In this document: piece by piece, positions 6,676-10,284 of the stretch
How positions within the stretch are numbered: the first letter of the stretch is position 1
Layout: each line of letters starts with the position of its first letter
Source: Caulobacter sp.
GTDB taxonomy: Bacteria > Pseudomonadota > Alphaproteobacteria > Caulobacterales > Caulobacteraceae
Length of the DNA: 10,284 nucleotides
Direction: 5' to 3'
Assembly: GCA_014378155.1 (NCBI GenBank)
Contig: JACMOF010000165.1
Location: forward strand, 1-10,284
Translations under genes and position numbers: made by a program
The notes under the pieces: model-generated
The model's input: only the letters and a program-made list of their open reading frames with translations
Told to the model about the DNA's origin: nothing
Databases searched by the model: none

Positions 6676-8004
6676 ATGGACAAGGGTGATCGGCGGCGGG
6701 CCGCGTGGGCGCTCTACGAGTGGGCGCAGCAACCCTATTGGGCGCTGATCGCGACTTTCATCTTCACCCCCTATTTCGCCGCCGGCTTCATCGGCGACGC
6801 CGCCAGGGGCCAGAGCCTGCTGGGCTATGCGGGCGCGGTCGCCGGCCTGATGATCGCGGTGTTCAGCCCGCTGGTCGGGGCATCGGTCGACGCCCGGCGC
6901 AATCCGCGCGCCTGGCTGATCGGCCTGGCCGTGCCCTTCGTCCTGGCCAGCGCCGCCCTTTGGCAGGCGGTTCCCGGCGATGCGAGCCGCATTCTGCCGG
7001 TCCTGGCCTGCCTGGTGGTGGCCAGTGTCTCCGCCGAGCTCAGCGGCTCGGTGATGAACGCCCTGCTGCCGTTGGTCGCCAAGCCGGGCGAGGTGGGACG
7101 CCTGTCGGGCTCGGCCTGGGCCCTGGCCTATGTCGGGGCGCTCGTCACCCTGTTCATCGTGTTGCTGTGCTTCTCGCTGCCGGACGTCCCGATGCTGGGC
7201 CTGTCCAAGGCCCTGCACGAGCCCGACCGCATCGTCGGCCCGCTAGTGGCCGTGTGGTTCCTGATCTTCTCCTGGCCGCTGATGATCACCGCCCCGCGAC
7301 CGCCCGCCACGACCACCGAGAAGAAGCCGCTGGTGGAGCTGTGGGCGACGTTGCGCTCTCTGCCCGGAAAGCCCTGGATGCTGCGTTTCCTGGTCGGCCG
7401 GATGCTGATCGGCGACGGCATTTCCAGCTTCATCGCCTTTGGCGGCGTCCTGGCCGCCGGGATGTTCGGCTGGACGACGACCCAGCTGGGTTTCTACGCC
7501 ATCGCCCTGTCGATCACTGCGGGCATCGGCACCTTCATCGGCGGCCGGATCGATCAGAAGCTTGGCTCCAAGGCCACCGTGCTGATTGCCACCGGCGTGG
7601 TGCTGTTTGGCGCCTTCGGGGTCGGAATGGTCGGCCGCGACAGCCTGTTCTTCGTGCTGCGCGTCGCCCCGCCGGTAGCCGGTGGAGCTCTGTTCTCCAG
7701 CTTGCCCGAGCGGGTATTTCTGGGCTTCTCGCTATTCGTCGGCCTGACCTTCGGTCCGGCCCAGGCCAGCTTGCGGGCCTGGATGGCGCAACTGGCGCCG
7801 GCCGGCGAGAGCGGACGGTGGTTTGGGCTCTACGCCCTGTCGGGCAAGGCCACGGCCTTCATGGCGCCTCTGGTCATCGCCGTGGGCACCCGCTGGGTTG
7901 GCGACCAGCGCGTCGCCGTGGCGGTCTCGGCCCTGTTCATGATCACCGGCGCGGTGGTCCTGGCCCGCGTGCCGCGTCAGGGACCCGAGGCCTCGCCGAT
8001 TTGA
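6676..8004 (+). CDS. Atg22/UMF1-type major facilitator superfamily permease
   Basis: A 442-residue membrane protein with about twelve hydrophobic segments. The N-terminal AAWALYEWAQQPYWALIATF (9-28) corresponds to the ALYDWANSP-type opening of the Atg22-like/UMF1 branch of the major facilitator superfamily. SPLVGASVDARRNPR (64-78) is the loop 2-3 motif, and the stretch at 363-399, with AQLAPAGESGRWFGLYALSG and KATAFMAPL, matches the late signature of the branch. Yeast Atg22 exports amino acids from the vacuole, but bacterial substrates are mostly unknown. Adjacency to glutamate dehydrogenase makes an amino-acid substrate an attractive guess only. ATG 6676 is chosen because GGGGGAA (6664-6670) lies 5 bases upstream and homology begins there; an open frame extending left to 6454 overlaps gdhZ and the palindromes. 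The gene is co-oriented with gdhZ (83-bp gap) and the DUF418 gene (66-bp gap). Confidence 0.9.
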   Translation: MDKGDRRRAAWALYEWAQQPYWALIATFIFTPYFAAGFIGDAARGQSLLGYAGAVAGLMIAVFSPLVGASVDARRNPRAWLIGLAVPFVLASAALWQAVPGDASRILPVLACLVVASVSAELSGSVMNALLPLVAKPGEVGRLSGSAWALAYVGALVTLFIVLLCFSLPDVPMLGLSKALHEPDRIVGPLVAVWFLIFSWPLMITAPRPPATTTEKKPLVELWATLRSLPGKPWMLRFLVGRMLIGDGISSFIAFGGVLAAGMFGWTTTQLGFYAIALSITAGIGTFIGGRIDQKLGSKATVLIATGVVLFGAFGVGMVGRDSLFFVLRVAPPVAGGALFSSLPERVFLGFSLFVGLTFGPAQASLRAWMAQLAPAGESGRWFGLYALSGKATAFMAPLVIAVGTRWVGDQRVAVAVSALFMITGAVVLARVPRQGPEASPI

Positions 8005-8070
8005 AAAACCCTGGGTTGTCGCAAGCCCGCGTCCGGTTCAGGATCGGGGCGTGGGTCGGGGACGTTTCGC

Positions 8071-9318
8071 ATGGTCAAGGATCGTATTGTTCTGCTGGAC
8101 TCCCTTCGGGGTCTGGCGATCCTGGGCATCCTGCTGTGCAACATCCCGCTGGCGGCGGTCCCTGAATCGGTCGCGACCAGCCTGACCCTGTGGCCGCACG
8201 GCATGGCGCCGGCCTCGGTGGCGGTCTGGTTCGTCACTCAGGTGTTCTTTCAGCAGAAGTTCTATTCGCTGTTCGCCATGCTGTTTGGCGCCTCGATCAT
8301 CCTGGTCGGCGGCGAGGGCGACGACAGGGATCGGCGGCGGATCCTGTTGCTGCGCCTGGTCAGTCTGCTGGCCATCGGCCTGATCCACGGCTTCCTGATC
8401 TGGCAGGGCGATGTGCTCAACACCTATGCGATCGTCGGCCTGGTGGCCCTTTGGGCCCGGTCCTGGTCGCCAAGGCGCCTGCTGCAAGCGGGGGTTGGCC
8501 TGCACGTCGGGCTTTCGGCCTGGGGCGGCTACAAGATGCTCGAGCATACGGCGAAGGGCGGCGGCGATCCGCCCGCCGCGGCGATGAGCCGGTTCCTGGC
8601 CGGCGTGCACGCCGATGCGTTGCAGTATGGCGGGACCTTCAGCCAGTCCCTCGTGCAGAACGCCAAGGACTATGGCAACTTCGTCCTTGGCTCGTTCACC
8701 CGCTGGCCGCCGATCTGGCCGCTGACGGTGCTGGCGCTGATGCTGATCGGCATGGGGCTCTACAAGCTTGGCGTCCTGAGCGGCAAGGCGTCGAGCGGCG
8801 CCTATCGCGGCTTGATCGCGGCGGGCCTGGGCGCGCTGGTGATCGTTGGCGTCGCCGAGGCCGTCTACACGGTCCTGCCCAGCCACGCCTGGCCGGTCCG
8901 CGCCATGGCCCGCTGGTTGCAGGGCGCCACCGCCCCGCTGGTCAGCCTGGGCTATGTGGGCCTGATGGTGATGGCGGCCCGCGTCAAGGCCTGGAAGACG
9001 ATCCCGGCGGTCCTGGCCCCGGTCGGTCAGATGGCCTTCACCAACTATCTGACCCAGTCGATCTTGATGACCGGCCTGCTCTATGGCGGGCGCGGTCCCA
9101 GCCTGTATGGCAAGGTCGATCGCCCGTTCCTGGCCGGCGCGGTGGTGGCGATCTGGGCGGCCCAGATCCTGTGGTCGCGCTGGTGGATGGCGCGCTTTAC
9201 CCAGGGGCCGCTGGAGTGGCTGTGGCGGCTGGTCTATCGCGGACCGATGCCGCTGCGGCGCCCTGCTTCTTCACCGCTCATCCCGGCGAATACCGGGACC
9301 CAGGTCCCGGAGCAGTAG
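8071..9318 (+). CDS. DUF418-domain membrane protein (YeiB-like)
   Basis: A 415-residue polytopic protein of the DUF418/YeiB family, whose function is not established; transport or envelope roles are usually proposed. Family landmarks are RIVLLDSLRGLAILGILLCN (5-24), QQKFYSLFAMLFGASII (61-77), IHGFLIWQGDVLNTYAIVG (105-123) and, in the C-terminal DUF418 domain, PVGQMAFTNYLTQS (317-330). About eight to ten membrane segments are visible. ATG 8071 has GGGGA (8058-8062) 8 bases upstream. The C-terminus is odd: residues 402-411 (PLIPANTGTQ) are read through one arm of a dispersed inverted repeat (9274-9303), and the stop codon also lies inside the repeat element. The original tail probably ended differently, near residue 400. 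It may be co-transcribed with the upstream facilitator, since I see no promoter or terminator in the 66-bp gap. Confidence 0.9.
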   Translation: MVKDRIVLLDSLRGLAILGILLCNIPLAAVPESVATSLTLWPHGMAPASVAVWFVTQVFFQQKFYSLFAMLFGASIILVGGEGDDRDRRRILLLRLVSLLAIGLIHGFLIWQGDVLNTYAIVGLVALWARSWSPRRLLQAGVGLHVGLSAWGGYKMLEHTAKGGGDPPAAAMSRFLAGVHADALQYGGTFSQSLVQNAKDYGNFVLGSFTRWPPIWPLTVLALMLIGMGLYKLGVLSGKASSGAYRGLIAAGLGALVIVGVAEAVYTVLPSHAWPVRAMARWLQGATAPLVSLGYVGLMVMAARVKAWKTIPAVLAPVGQMAFTNYLTQSILMTGLLYGGRGPSLYGKVDRPFLAGAVVAIWAAQILWSRWWMARFTQGPLEWLWRLVYRGPMPLRRPASSPLIPANTGTQVPEQ

Positions 9319-9398
9319 AGCGTTTGGAAAGGCGCGGCGCCCCTGGAGTTCGCCTCGGCGGCCTCCATCTGGGTCTCGGCATTCGCCCCGATGAGCGG
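9274..9398. repeat. 125-bp element with 30-bp inverted ends
   Basis: The left arm 9274-9303 and the reverse complement of 9369-9398 agree at 26 of 30 positions (shared core CCGCTCATC, GGCGAAT, GACCCAG). They flank a 65-bp centre. The left arm also contains local palindromes: TCCCGG/CCGGGA (9281-9286, 9293-9298) and CCGGGACC/GGTCCCGG (9293-9300, 9303-9310). I recognise the TCATCCCGGCGAA...CCGGGACCCAG sequence as a common dispersed proteobacterial repeat, from memory. The inverted pair resembles a REP doublet or small MITE. It overlaps the 3' end of the DUF418 gene and stops 8 bases before the hydrolase stop codon, so it is also the spacer between convergent genes. No clear target-site duplication is visible. 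Confidence 0.8.
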
Positions 9399-9406
9399 AA
9401 TGGAGT

Positions 9407-10156
9407 CTAGATCGCGTTCAGGGCCCTGGCGAAATAGTCCTTGGTCTGGGCGAACAGATCGGGGCGGTACTTGGCGCGGGGATCGTTGGCGCGGTCGTCG
9501 TCGAAGGCGTGGGTGGCGTCGGGATAGAAGACCGTGTCCACCGACAGCCCGTCGCGCTTCAGCCGCTCCAGGGCCTTCCGCGGATATTTCCAGCCGACCA
9601 CCTGGTCTTTGCCGCCGACCACCGAGAACACCTTGGGGCCATAGGTTCCCCAGCCCCTGCTGGACGTCAGGGACGGGTAGCTGGCATAGGGATAGACCAA
9701 TAGTGCGCCCTTCACCTGGGCCCGCAGGCGCATCGGGTCTGCGTCGGAGAGGCCGGTGGCGGGGGCGGCGTTCATCCCGATGGCGTAGCCGTCCATGATC
9801 GCCCAGCCGCCATGGCTCCAGCCCGCCAGGAAAACTTTGCGATGGTCGGCCCAGGACTGGCCCTCCAGCCAGGCCAACATGGCGAAGATGTCGGCCGAGC
9901 GCTTCAGGCCCTGGACCGCCATGCCCGTGCAGACGAACAGCTTGGCGTCCATGGTCGACATGCCGCGCGGCTTGAACGAGTCGACCACCACCGCCGCGTA
10001 GCCGGCCTGGACCGCGACCTTGGCGTAGTCTTCCAGGAACGGCGTCTTGCCGCCGCAGCCGTGCAGGATCAAGGCAACCGGGAAGGGGCCACGCCCAACC
10101 GGCTTGAAGACCTTCGAGGCCTCGGCGACCTTGGCGCCCCACTCAGCGCTGTGCAT
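9407..10156 (-). CDS. Dienelactone hydrolase family alpha/beta hydrolase
   Basis: A 249-residue cytoplasmic alpha/beta hydrolase with no signal peptide. Visible landmarks are the oxyanion-hole segment LHGCGG (31-36), the nucleophile elbow GWSHGG (112-117) with Ser114, Asp184 in GGKDQVV, and His216 in DATHAFDD, giving a Ser-Asp-His triad. Classical dienelactone hydrolases use Cys as nucleophile. The Ser elbow here places it among the many uncharacterised relatives, so hydrolysis of dienelactone should not be assumed; an ester, lactone or peptide substrate is possible. The start is read from 10156 and has GGGAGA (10162-10167) as ribosome binding site 5 bases away. The gene is convergent with the DUF418 gene, separated by 88 bp that is mostly repeat. 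Its upstream region is occupied by another repeat element from 10170. Confidence 0.9.
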   Translation of the reverse strand: MHSAEWGAKVAEASKVFKPVGRGPFPVALILHGCGGKTPFLEDYAKVAVQAGYAAVVVDSFKPRGMSTMDAKLFVCTGMAVQGLKRSADIFAMLAWLEGQSWADHRKVFLAGWSHGGWAIMDGYAIGMNAAPATGLSDADPMRLRAQVKGALLVYPYASYPSLTSSRGWGTYGPKVFSVVGGKDQVVGWKYPRKALERLKRDGLSVDTVFYPDATHAFDDDRANDPRAKYRPDLFAQTKDYFARALNAI

Positions 10157-10169
10157 GCGATCTCCCGTC

Positions 10170-10277
10170 CTAGAGCATTGCCGGACCTGACTGCGTCAGG
10201 CCGTGAGCTCTAATCTTTTGTTTTGACGCATTTTTCTTCACGCGAACCGGAACCACTTCGCTCGAAAAATGCCCTAG
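10170..10277. repeat. 108-bp palindromic repeat element with short terminal inverted repeats
   Basis: The ends are CTAGAGCATT (10170-10179) and AATGCCCTAG (10268-10277), inverted with 9 of 10 matching. Inside are two hairpin modules. One has TAGAGC (10171-10176)/GCTCTA (10207-10212) around CCTGAC/GTCAGG (10186-10191, 10195-10200). The other has GCATTTTTC (10228-10236)/GAAAAATGC (10264-10272) around GCGAA/TTCGC (10242-10246, 10257-10261). The second module, with CACGCGAACCGG and CACTTCGCTCG, is one I recognise from memory as a very common alphaproteobacterial intergenic repeat. It begins 14 bp upstream of the hydrolase start codon. Confidence 0.75.
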
Positions 10278-10284
10278 TGCCTAA

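Noticed and set aside
9234..10142. A 302-codon minus-strand frame overlapping the hydrolase
   Set aside because: It is a Gly/Arg-rich shift of the hydrolase frame, without a recognisable fold or a better ribosome binding site.

Overview
The window looks like ordinary chromosome from a high-GC alphaproteobacterium, most likely Caulobacter or a close relative. The grounds are the strong GC third-position bias in every gene, a 1613-residue NAD-dependent glutamate dehydrogenase of the GdhZ type, a promoter-like TTGAAAC-N13-GCTAGGTT sequence resembling the Caulobacter housekeeping consensus, and a dispersed-repeat type that I recognise from alphaproteobacterial intergenic regions. The genus is an inference. 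I see no tRNA, rRNA, CRISPR array, integrase, transposase or phage gene.

Layout, left to right. Positions 1-237 (minus) hold the first 79 residues of a HerA-like/DUF853 ATPase, cut by the window edge. It is divergent from a 375-residue AI-2E/PerM-family membrane protein (354-1481, plus). A 269-bp gap (1482-1750) carries three GC-rich inverted repeats with C-rich loops, then a candidate promoter and a good ribosome binding site for gdhZ (1751-6592, plus), which fills almost half the window. An 83-bp gap with two inverted repeats leads to a 442-residue Atg22/UMF1-type major facilitator (6676-8004, plus) and then a 415-residue DUF418 membrane protein (8071-9318, plus). A convergent gene on the minus strand (9407-10156) encodes a dienelactone-hydrolase-family alpha/beta hydrolase.

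The genes do not form an obvious pathway. GdhZ converts glutamate to 2-oxoglutarate and ammonium, feeding carbon into the TCA cycle; in Caulobacter crescentus the same enzyme has been reported to stimulate FtsZ GTPase activity and help disassemble the Z-ring. The two membrane proteins downstream are co-oriented and could be partly co-transcribed with gdhZ, but the palindromes between them and gdhZ may separate the units.

The most interesting material is non-coding: the C-loop hairpin cluster before gdhZ, which has mutually exclusive pairings; a perfect 26-bp palindrome after gdhZ; a 125-bp element with 30-bp inverted ends (26/30 matching) that supplies the last residues and stop codon of the DUF418 gene; and a 108-bp element with short terminal inverted repeats directly upstream of the hydrolase start. 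I found no convincing new multi-gene system.
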